From contig JASEGJ010000014.1 of the NCBI GenBank assembly GCA_030018135.1, forward strand, positions 1-25,504: 25,504 bases of DNA, given 5' to 3'. A program made the translations under genes and the position numbers. Positions 14,495 to 21,930 of the stretch are shown here, piece after piece (positions within the stretch are counted from its first letter, which is position 1; the number at the start of each line of letters is the position of its first letter). The notes under the pieces are model-generated. The model was not told the origin of the DNA. It was given only the letters and a program-made list of their open reading frames with translations, and ran no database searches. This DNA is from Candidatus Hodarchaeaceae archaeon. Its GTDB lineage: Archaea; Hadarchaeota; Hadarchaeia; Hadarchaeales; Hadarchaeaceae.

Positions 14495-14935
14495 ATGGAC
14501 GAAATAGACCTTGAAATCATCAGAATGCTAGAACAGGATGCGCGAACGCCTTTCAAAGAGATAGCGACGAAGCTTGGGGTTTCGGAGGGTACAATCCACA
14601 ACCGTGTCAGAAAGATGCAGGAAGAGGGGATACTCATCGGGTTCTCCGCTCGGACGAACCCATCCAAGCTTGGGATGGATCTCACCGTCGTCATCGGCAT
14701 TAGAGTAAAGGGCGGAAAACTTGTCGAGGTGGAGCGCGAGCTTTCGGCCCTGCGGGAGGTGAAGTGCGTTTACGATGTTACGGGCGATTATGACGCGATG
14801 GTGATCGCGAGGTTCAGAAGCAGGGAGGAATTGAACCGCTTTATAAAGGAGGTAATTGCAAGTGAACATGTGGAGCGCACCGTCACCCATGTCGTGCTGA
14901 ATACCATAAAGGAGGACTTCACGACCCTGGTCTAG
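14495..14935 (+). CDS. Lrp/AsnC family transcriptional regulator
   Basis: This 146-aa protein is a full Lrp/AsnC protein. Residues 1-45 carry the DNA-binding domain (MDEIDLEIIRMLEQDARTPF, then EIATKLGVSEGTIHNRVRKM), followed by GILIGFSARTNPSKLG as linker and a RAM domain with VTGDYDAMVIARF and VTHVVLNTIKED. It lies between glnA (divergent) and gdhA (same direction, about 100 bases downstream), so it is well placed to control both ammonia-assimilation genes. A short U run (14936-14940) directly after the TAG may end its transcript. Effector not readable from sequence. Confidence 0.92.
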   Translation: MDEIDLEIIRMLEQDARTPFKEIATKLGVSEGTIHNRVRKMQEEGILIGFSARTNPSKLGMDLTVVIGIRVKGGKLVEVERELSALREVKCVYDVTGDYDAMVIARFRSREELNRFIKEVIASEHVERTVTHVVLNTIKEDFTTLV

Positions 14936-15001
14936 TTTTTAATTAACTACTGGCCAACATAAACTTTGGGAAAAAATAGGTGTCCAAAACTCTCGAAAGA
15001 A

Positions 15002-15009
15002 TTTTTAAA
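15002..15009 (+). promoter_or_regulatory. TATA box for gdhA, predicted leaderless transcript
   Basis: TTTTTAAA lies 23-30 bases ahead of the ATG at 15032. The predicted transcript starts at about 15030, leaving essentially no leader. The AAAGGAG at 15007-15013 overlaps the TATA box, so it would not be in that message. Confidence 0.5.
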
Positions 15010-15031
15010 GGAGCCATGATAAGTAAAGCAG

Positions 15032-16291
15032 ATGATCTTGATGGAGAAAGGACCGAGCCCATTCGAGGCAGTACTAAAACAAATCGACATGGTCGCGGAG
15101 AAGTTGAAATTGGACCCTTCCACCGTGGAGAAAATTAAGCATCCTAGAAAGATCGTGATAGTCTCGGTCCCCATCAAGATGGACGATGGCAGAATCAAAG
15201 TCTTCACTGGATACCGAGTGCAGTTCGATATGGCTAGAGGGCCCTACAAGGGGGGGATTAGGTACCATCCCAACGTTGACTTGGACGAGATAAAAGCACT
15301 TGCAGCATGGATGACCTGGAAATGCGCGGTCATGGACATCCCGTATGGCGGGGCTAAAGGGGGCATAACCTGCAACCCAAAGGAGATGTCGAAGGGCGAA
15401 CTCGAGCGCTTAACCAGAAAGTATACGGCCATGCTGTTGGACGAGATAGGCCCGTACAAGGATGTGCCCGCACCCGATGTCTACACGGATGCGCAGACCA
15501 TGGTTTGGATAATGGACACCTACAGCCAATTCAAGGGCTACTTGGTCCCTGAGGTGGTCACCGGCAAGCCGGTTGAGCTTGGTGGTTCGGAGGGTAGGGA
15601 GGAGGCGACCGGGAGGGGCATCGCCATCTGCGCGAGGGAAGCAGCCAAGCATCTTGGCATCGACTTGAAGGGAGCAAGGGTAGCTGTTCAAGGCTTTGGC
15701 AATGTCGGCAAGGCCGTGGCAAAGCTGTTGTACGAGATGGGTTGTAAGATCATCGCGGTCAGCGATTCCAGAGGTGGCATTTACAGGGCCGACGGTTTAA
15801 ACCTGCCTGCGGTCATCGAACATAAGCTTAAGGCGGGTCAATTATCGAGCTTCGAGGGCTGCGAGGGGATCACGAATGAAGAGTTACTCGAACTCGAGTG
15901 CGAGGTCCTCGTGCCCGCGGCGCTCGAGAATCAGATAACCGAGGCGAATGCCGATAGGATTAGGGCAAAAATTGTGGTTGAGGGGGCGAATGGTCCGTCG
16001 ACGCCTGGAGCTCGTCAAATCATGCAAGAACGAGGAATTTTTGTGGTGCCAGATATCCTGGCCAATGGCGGGGGCGTGACGGTCAGCTACTTCGAGTGGA
16101 CTCAGAATCTGCACCGAGAGCATTGGACCGAGGAGGAAGTGAATCGAAAGCTTGAGGAAAAAATGGTAAGAGCTTTCGACAATGTGTTGGAGGTCGCAAA
16201 AAAACACAATGTAAGCATGGCAGATGCGGCCTACATACTCGCGATAAGCCGAGTAAAGGATGCCCATGAGAAGCTTGGCTTATGGCCGTGA
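15032..16291 (+). CDS. gdhA: glutamate dehydrogenase
   Basis: This enzyme interconverts glutamate with 2-oxoglutarate + ammonia using NAD(P). The 419-aa protein is the usual hexameric archaeal/bacterial size. Visible are the substrate region ARGPYKGGIRYHP (68-80), Lys97 in MTWKCAV, the catalytic-lysine segment PYGGAKGGI (104-112; Lys109), APDVYTD (147-153), the Rossmann loop VQGFGNVGKAV (219-229), AVSDSRGGI (242-250) and the C-terminal GGVTVSYFEW. Cofactor preference is not clear: the Asp after the second strand is also present in NADP-using Pyrococcus enzymes. ATG 15032 and ATG 15041 are both possible. MEKGPSPFEAVLKQ from the second aligns better with relatives. The gene sits in a cluster with glnA and an Lrp regulator. 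Confidence 0.95.
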   Translation: MILMEKGPSPFEAVLKQIDMVAEKLKLDPSTVEKIKHPRKIVIVSVPIKMDDGRIKVFTGYRVQFDMARGPYKGGIRYHPNVDLDEIKALAAWMTWKCAVMDIPYGGAKGGITCNPKEMSKGELERLTRKYTAMLLDEIGPYKDVPAPDVYTDAQTMVWIMDTYSQFKGYLVPEVVTGKPVELGGSEGREEATGRGIAICAREAAKHLGIDLKGARVAVQGFGNVGKAVAKLLYEMGCKIIAVSDSRGGIYRADGLNLPAVIEHKLKAGQLSSFEGCEGITNEELLELECEVLVPAALENQITEANADRIRAKIVVEGANGPSTPGARQIMQERGIFVVPDILANGGGVTVSYFEWTQNLHREHWTEEEVNRKLEEKMVRAFDNVLEVAKKHNVSMADAAYILAISRVKDAHEKLGLWP

Positions 16292-16416
16292 ATTACATCA
16301 TCTGCGAATTTTGTCCAAGATATGACGAGGCATCGTCGAGCAGCCCGTTCGGCAGTAGGCGTCGCCAGAAATGTTTCGGTCGAAATAAAGGGCACCCCAA
16401 CTCACCCCGATGCTAA
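16282..16416 (+). CDS. possible 44-aa cysteine-containing small protein
   Basis: An open frame starting with ATG 16282 (GTG at 16288 is also in frame) overlaps the gdhA stop and runs to TAA 16416, three bases into the convergent pdxT. It encodes MAVNYIICEFCPRYDE at the start, then a Ser/Arg/Lys-rich tail with two more cysteines, one of them the last residue. A CxxC near the N-terminus hints at a small zinc-binding fold. There is no convincing ribosome-binding site and I recognise no family, so chance is quite possible. Confidence 0.25.
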   Translation: MAVNYIICEFCPRYDEASSSSPFGSRRRQKCFGRNKGHPNSPRC

Positions 16417-17021
16417 CCCTTACACATCCGCAGAAAGTATTCATGTGCCCTAGTGTCGGGCGTGAGTTCCGGATGAAATGCCATCGCCAGCAGGTTGTGC
16501 TGTCTGGCAGCCACGATCTTCCCCTGATACCTCGCCATGGTCTCGACATCGCGCCAAACCTTCTCGATCACCGGGGCGCGGATAAACACGCAACGGAATG
16601 GTTCTTTACCGAACGCCGGAACTCCTAGATCGACCTCGAAAGACTCGCGCTGTCGCCCGAATGCATTGCGGATAACTTTAATATCCATTAGGCCGAGCAA
16701 CGGCTGCCCGGCATGCATCGTCCGCTCGTCGCCCTCCTTTGCAAGTACGATCATACCCGCGCAAATGCCCAGGACGGGCGTACCAGCCATGGCCTTTTGT
16801 TTAACCTTTTCGAATAGCCCAGTGGCCACCAACAGTTTTCCGATCGTCGTGCTCTCGCCGCCCGGGATGATGATGCCGTCCAACTCATTGGCCTGTCCTG
16901 CCCTGCTGACCCAAGATACCTCGCCTTGGATACCCGACCTCAACATGGCGCGCTTTGTCGCCTCGATTTGCTCATGGACTGCGCCCTGAAGGCCGACGAC
17001 GCCAATCTTCATGTTGCTCAT
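16413..17021 (-). CDS. pdxT: pyridoxal 5'-phosphate synthase glutaminase subunit
   Basis: This glutaminase releases ammonia from glutamine and passes it through a tunnel to PdxS for PLP synthesis. The 202-aa class I amidotransferase shows the N-terminal GVVGLQGAVHEQ, the oxyanion strand PGGESTTIGKL (53-63), nucleophile Cys87 in LGICAGM and the His183/Glu185 pair in AFHPELT. Length and spacing are normal. The ATG at 17021 is chosen; ATG 17012 (MKIGVVG) is also possible. It lies 44 bases downstream of pdxS on the same strand. That gap contains a TATA-like sequence, so pdxT may also have its own start. Its use of glutamine ties it loosely to the adjacent nitrogen genes. Confidence 0.95.
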   Translation of the reverse strand: MSNMKIGVVGLQGAVHEQIEATKRAMLRSGIQGEVSWVSRAGQANELDGIIIPGGESTTIGKLLVATGLFEKVKQKAMAGTPVLGICAGMIVLAKEGDERTMHAGQPLLGLMDIKVIRNAFGRQRESFEVDLGVPAFGKEPFRCVFIRAPVIEKVWRDVETMARYQGKIVAARQHNLLAMAFHPELTPDTRAHEYFLRMCKG

Positions 17022-17040
17022 AGCCTTTTTGGTTGAAAAC

Positions 17041-17050
17041 TTTAAAAATA
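17041..17050 (-). promoter_or_regulatory. possible internal TATA box for pdxT
   Basis: On the minus strand this reads TATTTTTAAA. The start would fall on or next to the pdxT ATG at 17021, a leaderless message. The same T-rich run could instead terminate part of the pdxS transcripts. Confidence 0.35.
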
Positions 17051-17065
17051 CACAAAAAGCTTGGG

Positions 17066-17974
17066 TTAGACGCCCCTTGCCTGTAACTTTTCCTCCGCCC
17101 TCAGCACCTTGATGTCGATTCCGCGCATCGCCTCAGGCAGGTTCTTGCTGGCCTCCAGCAGAGCCTGCGGGTCATCAAAATAACGAGTCGCCTCAACGAT
17201 CGCTCGAGCCATCCTCGCCGGATCGCTTGACTTGAAAATTCCCGAGCCGACGAAGACGCCATCCACGCCGAGCTGCATGACCAATGCGCTATCGGCCGGC
17301 GTGCTTACCCCTCCGGCGCAGAACCATACCACCGGCAATCTCTGAAGTTTGGCGGTCTCCTCGACTAGCTCGAGCGGCACGCGATACTCCCTCGCCTTGG
17401 CTGCGAGTTCGTCTCTATTAAGCTCGGCAAGCTCCGCAATTTGCCTCTTGGTAAGCCTTATGTGTCGAACGGCTTCAACGATATTCCCGGTGCCAGCCTC
17501 GCCCTTCGTGCGAATCATCGCCGCTCCCTCGTTTATGCGCCGCAAAGCCTCGCCCAGATCGCGTGAACCGCAGACGAATGGTACCCTAAACTTTCGTTTA
17601 TCGACGTGGAACTCCTCGTCGGCGGGCGTTAGGACCTCGCTCTCATCTATCATGTCGACGCCAAGGGCCTCGAGGACCTGCGCCTCGGCAAAGTGACCGA
17701 TGCGACACTTTGCCATGACGGGGATGGTGACGGCATTCATGATCGCCTCGATGACCGCTGGGTCTGCCATCCGCGCCACCCCGCCTGCGGCACGGATATC
17801 CGCCGGCACCGCCTGCAGGGCCATCACCGCTACCGCTCCGGCTTCCTCGGCTATGATGGCCTGCTCCGGGTTGGTGACATCCATGATTACGCCTCCCTTG
17901 CACATGCTGGCAAATCCGCGCTTCAACCGCTCGGTGCCGAATTTTACGACTATCTCCTCGGTTTTCCTGTGCAT
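17066..17974 (-). CDS. pdxS: pyridoxal 5'-phosphate synthase lyase subunit
   Basis: PdxS condenses ribose 5-phosphate, glyceraldehyde 3-phosphate and ammonia into PLP. It forms a dodecamer decorated with PdxT. The 302-aa TIM barrel is highly typical: [14 protein letters not shown] (26-39; Asp32), the Schiff-base lysine 89 in [10 protein letters not shown], the second lysine 157 in [10 protein letters not shown] and the phosphate-binding [16 protein letters not shown] near the C-terminus. GGGTGG a few bases ahead supports the ATG at 17974. The gene is first in a pdxS-pdxT operon and diverges from a radical SAM gene across about 210 bases. A GAAATACC near 18018-18026 (minus strand) is a possible TATA box. 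Confidence 0.96.
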   Translation of the reverse strand: MHRKTEEIVVKFGTERLKRGFASMCKGGVIMDVTNPEQAIIAEEAGAVAVMALQAVPADIRAAGGVARMADPAVIEAIMNAVTIPVMAKCRIGHFAEAQVLEALGVDMIDESEVLTPADEEFHVDKRKFRVPFVCGSRDLGEALRRINEGAAMIRTKGEAGTGNIVEAVRHIRLTKRQIAELAELNRDELAAKAREYRVPLELVEETAKLQRLPVVWFCAGGVSTPADSALVMQLGVDGVFVGSGIFKSSDPARMARAIVEATRYFDDPQALLEASKNLPEAMRGIDIKVLRAEEKLQARGV

Positions 17975-18184
17975 ATTCCCACCCTTTGTTGCTATGGTGT
18001 ATTTTTCCGCAAGAGGTATTTCAACCTTGCTTTTCTATGCCCTATTAATCAACTTGTGATGGCACAAAGCCCGCTTGAGTCAAGTGACGGAAAGTTTGGA
18101 GAAGCTTTAGGCTAAGCCACTTTGGAAGCGCCGAAAGCAATGCCCTTGGGTGCCCCGGATCGCGTTACATTATGAATTAATGTT
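17975..18184. promoter_or_regulatory. divergent intergenic region pdxS / radical SAM gene
   Basis: This stretch of about 210 bases has no gene I can support. The left end holds the pdxS ribosome-binding site and a weak TATA-like element. The right end is AT-rich (CATTATGAATTAATG, 18168-18182) just ahead of the radical SAM start. A short frame from ATG 18059 is only 18 codons long and shows no signal. Confidence 0.35.
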
Positions 18185-19360
18185 ATGGAGGCAACAAACA
18201 TTTTGGTATCAGGTATCAGCATGTTCTCGCGACACCTAAAGGGCTGGAGGGCGAAGTGCGAGCTCTGCGGCAGGGAGTCGGAGGATATTTCGGCCGCGCT
18301 CAAGGTATGTGCGCCCTGCGTTCGAGAGCACTTCGACGATGCCCGGCCTTACCTCGAAGCGGCGCATGCCGAAGTGAGGGGGCGATATGGCCTGCCGGCG
18401 AGGGCCCCCAAGGACCCGAACGGTGTGCGCTGCGGGGCCTGCGGCAATGATTGCAGGATACCTGAAGGAGGTAAGGGCTTCTGTGGAGTCGTCGAGAACG
18501 TGGGAGGGAAGCTCATCCGCAAGTTCGGTACTCCCGATCGAGGTCTGCTGAGCTGGTACTACGACCCGCTGCCCACGAACTGCGTTCCAGCTGAGTTTTG
18601 CGCTGGCTCGTCCGGCGCCGGCTATCCAAAATGGTGCCGCACGCCGAGGGGGGACATCAGCTACAACAACCTGTCCGTCTTCCTCGGGAGTTGCACCTAT
18701 AGCTGTCTTTTCTGTCAAAACTACGGCTTCAGGGAACTGACCACGAGCGGAAAACCTGTAATGAGCGCCGCCGAGCTCGCCGAAAGGGCTGATGAAAGCG
18801 TGGGTTGCATCTGCTATTTTGGCGGGGACCCATCCAGTCAAATGCCGTTTGTGATCAAATCGGCCGAACTCGCTAGGGCAAATGCCGCGAAAGATGGTCG
18901 GATCCTGAGGGTTTGTCTGGAGACGAACCTAAGCATGAACTCGGAGCACCTCAAAAAGTTCGCCGAGCTTTCGATGGGGAGCGGGGGCGGTATAAAGGCG
19001 GACCTAAAATGCTGGTCATCCGAGATCCTATATGCACTTTCGGGCATCGAGCACCGAGTGGCATATGAAAACTTTAAGTGGCTGGGCAAGCGGCACAGCA
19101 GACGGCCGGAGGTGCCCTTCGCCAGAGCCAGCACTTTGCTCATGCCGGACTACGTCGACGATGAGGAGATCCGAGGCGTTGCGTCTTTCATCGCTGATCT
19201 CGACCCGTCAATACCCTACTCGCTGCTGGCTTTTCACCCGCTATACTACATGGACGACATGCCCTACACGAGGCGCGAGGACGCGGAGAGGTTCCTGCGC
19301 ATCTGCAAGGAAGAGGGCTTGTGGAAGGTCAGGATAGGCAACCCATGGCTTCTCTGTTAG
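18185..19360 (+). CDS. radical SAM protein, pyruvate formate-lyase activase-like (COG1180 type)
   Basis: The radical SAM cluster motif is CTYSCLFCQN (Cys170, 174, 177), followed by a GGE-like YFGGDPSSQMPF. Ahead of it are two cysteine groups: CELCGRESE...CAPC (Cys25, 28, 42, 45) and CGACGNDC...GFCGV (Cys83, 86, 90, 100). They look like a zinc ribbon and a second metal site, the latter resembling the 'C.lC..C.i..G..G.CG' head of the AmmeMemoRadiSam-type enzymes. Residues 120-160 add four more cysteines. The 391-aa length fits this conserved archaeal group. The substrate is unknown; the name 'activase' is by similarity only, and no glycyl radical enzyme is in the window. ATG 18185 is used here, with ATG 18221 (MFSRHLKGW) an alternative. 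The gene stands alone between pdxS and nop5. Confidence 0.82.
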   Translation: MEATNILVSGISMFSRHLKGWRAKCELCGRESEDISAALKVCAPCVREHFDDARPYLEAAHAEVRGRYGLPARAPKDPNGVRCGACGNDCRIPEGGKGFCGVVENVGGKLIRKFGTPDRGLLSWYYDPLPTNCVPAEFCAGSSGAGYPKWCRTPRGDISYNNLSVFLGSCTYSCLFCQNYGFRELTTSGKPVMSAAELAERADESVGCICYFGGDPSSQMPFVIKSAELARANAAKDGRILRVCLETNLSMNSEHLKKFAELSMGSGGGIKADLKCWSSEILYALSGIEHRVAYENFKWLGKRHSRRPEVPFARASTLLMPDYVDDEEIRGVASFIADLDPSIPYSLLAFHPLYYMDDMPYTRREDAERFLRICKEEGLWKVRIGNPWLLC

Positions 19361-19363
19361 GGT

Positions 19364-19393
19364 CTTATAGAAGTTCAGCCAAGTTTAGCTTGG
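19364..19393 (+). promoter_or_regulatory. nop5-fibrillarin promoter with inverted repeat
   Basis: CTTATAGA (19364-19371) is a TATA-like element whose start would fall near 19394, about seven bases before the ATG at 19401. Between them lies a perfect inverted repeat, CCAAG-TTTAG-CTTGG (19379-19393), directly upstream of the predicted start, which could be a protein site. Confidence 0.4.
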
Positions 19394-19400
19394 TGTTCAC

Positions 19401-20561
19401 ATGGTCGTGTACATCGCAGAGTGCGTTTTGGGGGTATTTGCGTTCGACGATAAGGGGGAAATGCTTGGTTTAAGACAATTTCCACAAGATGCCGTAAAAA
19501 TCGCTGGCCGGTTAGCCAGTATTCAGATGGGCACGCCAACCGACGAGCATCGCGAGCTCATTGCTGAGCTGATTAAGCAGGGTCAACGTGAATTTTGTTT
19601 AGAGTCCGAGGAGCTGGCCGCACGATTGCGCGAGGAATTTAGGCGCGCCAGATTTGTAGCGCAAATGCCGAACAAGGCCGGCGAGATATTGCGCGGATCG
19701 TTGCGCAAGATAGCGGGCCAACTGGAAGTTGAGGGGGCCGACAAGCTCATTCGCGATGTCAATCTCCTGCTGACGCGCGAGCGGTTGCGCGAGGAAGCGG
19801 CCGAACGGGACAAGCTAATAATCCAAGCTATAAACATGCTCGATGAACTAGATAGGTCGACAAACATAATATGCGGACGAATCCGCGAATGGTACTCCAT
19901 ACATTTTCCGGAGCTTGATAGACTAGTGCCGGATCATCAAACATACTTGAAACTCATTCTGGAACTGGGGGCGCGTGAAAATTTCACGCCTTCGGCGGTG
20001 AAGGCGGCCGTCCAGCTCTCAGACGAAGATGCGGAGAAAATAGCCCAAGCGGCACAAAGTTCGTTCGGCGCAACATTCGATGGCCTCGATATAGAAGCGA
20101 TACACGGCTGCGCAAAGGAAGTTTTCGCCATGTATGAAGCGCGGGAGAAAATGGCGGAATATATCGATGGCCTGATGGCCCAACTCGCGCCCAACGTCCG
20201 CGCCGTGGTCGGTGGCTCAATAGGGGCGCGCCTCATCTCGCTGGCCGGCGGGCTCAAAGAACTTGCCCGCATGCCAGCGAGCACGGTCCAGATCCTAGGC
20301 GCTGAAAAGGCGCTTTTCAGGGCGCTTCGCGCCAGATCGAAGCCGCCCAAGCATGGCGTCATCTATCAGTACCCGGATATCCGTGGGGCGCCGAGATGGC
20401 AGCGGGGCAAAATAGCTCGCGCGCTCGCTGGAAAGCTCTCCATAGCCGCGCGCGTCGATGTCATGTCCGGCGAATTCATCGGTGATAAGTTAACTGCCGA
20501 TTTAAAGGCGCGCATCGCTGACATAAGGGCTAAGCGTGAGGGGCCAGAGAGGCGCAGATGA
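19401..20561 (+). CDS. nop5: Nop5 (Nop56/58) C/D-box sRNP core protein
   Basis: Nop5 is the scaffold of archaeal box C/D sRNPs. It binds the L7Ae-RNA complex through its Nop domain and recruits fibrillarin through its N-terminal domain. The 386-aa protein shows the N-terminal domain (1-115), a coiled-coil region (about 120-260, with VPDHQTYLKLILELG) and the Nop domain (about 260-365) with ASTVQILGAEKALFRAL (293-309), KPPKHGVIYQYP (314-325) and PRWQRGKIARALAGKL (331-346). The C-terminus is a short basic tail. The gene overlaps the fibrillarin start by ATGA, as in many archaea, giving stoichiometric partners. L7Ae is not in the window. Confidence 0.96.
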   Translation: MVVYIAECVLGVFAFDDKGEMLGLRQFPQDAVKIAGRLASIQMGTPTDEHRELIAELIKQGQREFCLESEELAARLREEFRRARFVAQMPNKAGEILRGSLRKIAGQLEVEGADKLIRDVNLLLTRERLREEAAERDKLIIQAINMLDELDRSTNIICGRIREWYSIHFPELDRLVPDHQTYLKLILELGARENFTPSAVKAAVQLSDEDAEKIAQAAQSSFGATFDGLDIEAIHGCAKEVFAMYEAREKMAEYIDGLMAQLAPNVRAVVGGSIGARLISLAGGLKELARMPASTVQILGAEKALFRALRARSKPPKHGVIYQYPDIRGAPRWQRGKIARALAGKLSIAARVDVMSGEFIGDKLTADLKARIADIRAKREGPERRR

Positions 20562-21247
20562 TGAAAGTAACCAAACATGAACGCTTTGCTGACGTATATT
20601 GGGTCGAGTTCGACGATGGCGCGCGGAGGCCAGCGACAGCCAATCTCGCGCCGGGTACGCAGGTTTACGGTGAGAAGCTCGTAAAGATCCATGATGTCGA
20701 GTATCGCGTTTGGGATCCCTACCGGAGCAAACTCGCAGCTGCCATTTTGAGGGACATTAAACACGTGCCGATCGCCAGCGGGGAGAAAGTGCTATACCTC
20801 GGCGCGGCGAGCGGGACCACCGCAAGCCACGTTTCGGACATGGTTGGGGCCAACGGCTCGATCTACTGCGTCGAGATCTCATCTCGTCCATTTCGCGACC
20901 TCCTGATCGTTTGCAGAAAACGGCCAAACATGATACCGATACTTGCCGACGCCATGCGACTCGAGGGTTATCGCCTGCTGATCGAGCAGGTTGATGTAAT
21001 TTACCAAGATATCGCGCAGCCTGAACAAACCGAGATTTTGCTGACGAATGCCAAAACGTTTTTGCGGGAGGACGGGTATGCCATGCTAGCCCTTAAAGCG
21101 AGAAGCATCGATGTCACAAGGGATCCGCGCGAGGTTTTTCGGGAAGGAATGGGAAGGCTGGAACGAGAGCTTGAGATTGTGGATTTAAAAATTCTCGAGC
21201 CCTACGAAAGAGACCATGCCATGCTTGTGATGAGGAAAGAAAGTTAG
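20558..21247 (+). CDS. flpA: fibrillarin-like rRNA/tRNA 2'-O-methyltransferase
   Basis: Fibrillarin is the catalytic subunit of the C/D-box sRNP and transfers methyl from SAM to ribose 2'-OH at sites set by guide RNAs. The 229-aa protein has the N-terminal VYWVEFDDGARRPAT region, VWDPYRSKLAAAI (51-63), the SAM-binding loop YLGAASGTTASHVSD (80-94), YCVEIS ending the second strand, ADAMR and the VIYQDIAQPEQ segment with catalytic Asp, then ALKARSID with the catalytic Lys. Length is normal. ATG 20558 overlaps the nop5 TGA; ATG 20561 is the next codon. It ends 21 bases from the convergent maf. Confidence 0.96.
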   Translation: MMKVTKHERFADVYWVEFDDGARRPATANLAPGTQVYGEKLVKIHDVEYRVWDPYRSKLAAAILRDIKHVPIASGEKVLYLGAASGTTASHVSDMVGANGSIYCVEISSRPFRDLLIVCRKRPNMIPILADAMRLEGYRLLIEQVDVIYQDIAQPEQTEILLTNAKTFLREDGYAMLALKARSIDVTRDPREVFREGMGRLERELEIVDLKILEPYERDHAMLVMRKES

Positions 21248-21268
21248 CGCACAATGAGCGCCGATTGG

Positions 21269-21859
21269 CTATCCGCGTTTTCTCGACTCTTCCGCAGCGC
21301 CCAAGGATTTCAACATCTCAATCAGCTTTGCCAAGGGGAGCCCAACCACATTGTAATAGCAGCCCTCGATGCTCTCCACGAGCGTAGCACCCTTTCCCTG
21401 AACACCGTAGGCACCCGCTTTATCTAGGGGTTCACCGGTGGCGATGTATTCTCTGATCTCTTCAGTGCTGAGCCTCCTGAACTTGACCTTGGTTTTAACG
21501 CATTCCACCGCTTCCTCGTTTTGATCGATGTCGACTATGGCCAAGCCGGTCATGACTTCGTGCTCGCGCCCACTTATCTTTCTCAACATCCTCTCAGCAT
21601 CGGCCTCGTCACTCGGTTTGCCCAGTATTTTGCCTTTATAAACCACCACGGTATCGGCGCCTATCACTATGCCTTCCTTCACCTTGCGCGCGACATCGCG
21701 TGCCTTACTCAGGGCTAAGCGCTTAACTAGCGTCTCTGGATCGGCCATGCCAAAATTATGTTCGGCTACCTCGCTCGGCATAACCTCACAAGGGAGCCCC
21801 ACTTGCTCTAGAAGCTCACGTCTTCTGGGGGATGCGGAAGCCAACGTGATTTTTCTCAT
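21269..21859 (-). CDS. maf: Maf-like nucleoside triphosphate pyrophosphatase
   Basis: This is a house-cleaning enzyme that hydrolyses non-canonical or pyrimidine NTPs to NMP + PPi. The 196-aa protein has the N-terminal LASASPRRRELL (6-17), the metal-binding GADTVVVYKGKILGKP (68-82; Asp69), SGREHEVMTGLAIV (97-109) and the C-terminal DKAGAYGVQGKGATLVES and NVVGLPL. The pattern is closest to the dTTP/UTP-type members. GGTG lies seven bases ahead of the ATG at 21859. It follows map by 71 bases on the same strand, and the gap has a small hairpin (CCCC-GTAAA-GGGG, 21907-21919) and a repeat ACCAAA-T-TTTGGT (21868-21880), so it may have its own promoter. Confidence 0.93.
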   Translation of the reverse strand: MRKITLASASPRRRELLEQVGLPCEVMPSEVAEHNFGMADPETLVKRLALSKARDVARKVKEGIVIGADTVVVYKGKILGKPSDEADAERMLRKISGREHEVMTGLAIVDIDQNEEAVECVKTKVKFRRLSTEEIREYIATGEPLDKAGAYGVQGKGATLVESIEGCYYNVVGLPLAKLIEMLKSLGAAEESRKRG

Positions 21860-21930
21860 ATCATCACACCAAATTTTGGTTTTGCGTATGGGAAAGCAGT
21901 GGCTGCCCCCGTAAAGGGGAAATTTCTCCT

